This document shows positions 5,598 through 5,643 of a stretch of 5,643 nt of DNA, piece after piece. The translations under genes were made by a program, and so were the position numbers. Below the pieces are notes generated by a model, which was not told where the DNA came from, made no database searches, and was given only the letters and a program-made list of their open reading frames with translations. The DNA comes from an uncultured Pseudomonadota bacterium (lineage in GTDB: Bacteria; Pseudomonadota; Gammaproteobacteria; Burkholderiales; Eutrophovitaceae), in the NCBI GenBank assembly GCA_913057845.1, contig CAJXPC010000133.1:1-5643 (forward strand), in the 5' to 3' direction. Position 1 is the first letter of the stretch. Each line of letters starts with the position of its first letter.

Positions 5598-5643
5598 CTG
5601 TCTCTTATACACATCTGACGCTGCCGACGAATAGAGAGGTGTA
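5598..5643 (-). other. Residual Nextera i5 adapter, inverted copy (not genomic)
   Basis: This is the reverse complement of the left end: the Tn5 mosaic end CTGTCTCTTATACACATCT (5598-5616), primer segment GACGCTGCCGACGA (5617-5630), index ATAGAGAG (5631-5638), then GTGTA from the P5 primer. It provides a false stop codon (TGA 5616-5618) to pmbA. Genomic sequence ends at 5597. Confidence 0.98.

Noticed and set aside
1..5643. Tn5-like transposon with inverted terminal repeats and cargo genes
   Set aside because: The repeats contain the Nextera primer segment and a barcode; there is no transposase gene and no target-site duplication can be seen.

Overview
The window is a short assembly contig of about 5.55 kb of bacterial DNA (45-5597). 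Both outer ends are leftover Illumina Nextera adapter: the i5-side adapter with index CTCTCTAT, 1-44 and 5598-5643, in inverted orientation. The two terminal genes are therefore cut by library ends, not by biology. Gene content and protein similarity (MogA very close to the E. coli protein, DarP/YjgA beside PmbA/TldE, a secreted CPxxL-type glutathione peroxidase) point to a gammaproteobacterium. The moderate, AT-leaning base composition would suit an uncultured, perhaps marine, lineage; that last step is inference.

Layout: (1) 45-460 +, the C-terminal part of an amidohydrolase of the N-acyl-D-amino-acid deacylase type. It converges with (2) 491-1030 -, an exported glutathione peroxidase-like thiol peroxidase. 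A divergent 82-nt spacer leads to (3) 1113-2297 +, a class III (CaiB/BaiF) CoA-transferase, followed 51 nt later by (4) 2349-3644 +, an MFS transporter of the UMF1/Atg22-like family starting at TTG. These two probably form one transcription unit. They converge on (5) 3693-4283 -, mogA, which lies downstream of (6) 4356-4844 -, darP (yjgA). A 114-nt divergent spacer carrying three small palindromes separates darP from (7) 4959-5597 +, the N-terminal part of pmbA/tldE.

How the genes work together: darP and pmbA are housekeeping genes (50S ribosome maturation; TldD/TldE protease) with a known conserved neighbourhood, and mogA joins them on the darP strand. The CoA-transferase and transporter could be a small import-and-activation module, but the substrate cannot be read from the sequence. 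The peroxidase and amidohydrolase are separate units. I see no RNA gene, CRISPR array, insertion sequence, phage gene or defence system. There is no gene-free stretch longer than 114 nt. I found no convincing undescribed system here; the strongest unusual signal, the terminal inverted repeat, is a laboratory artefact.
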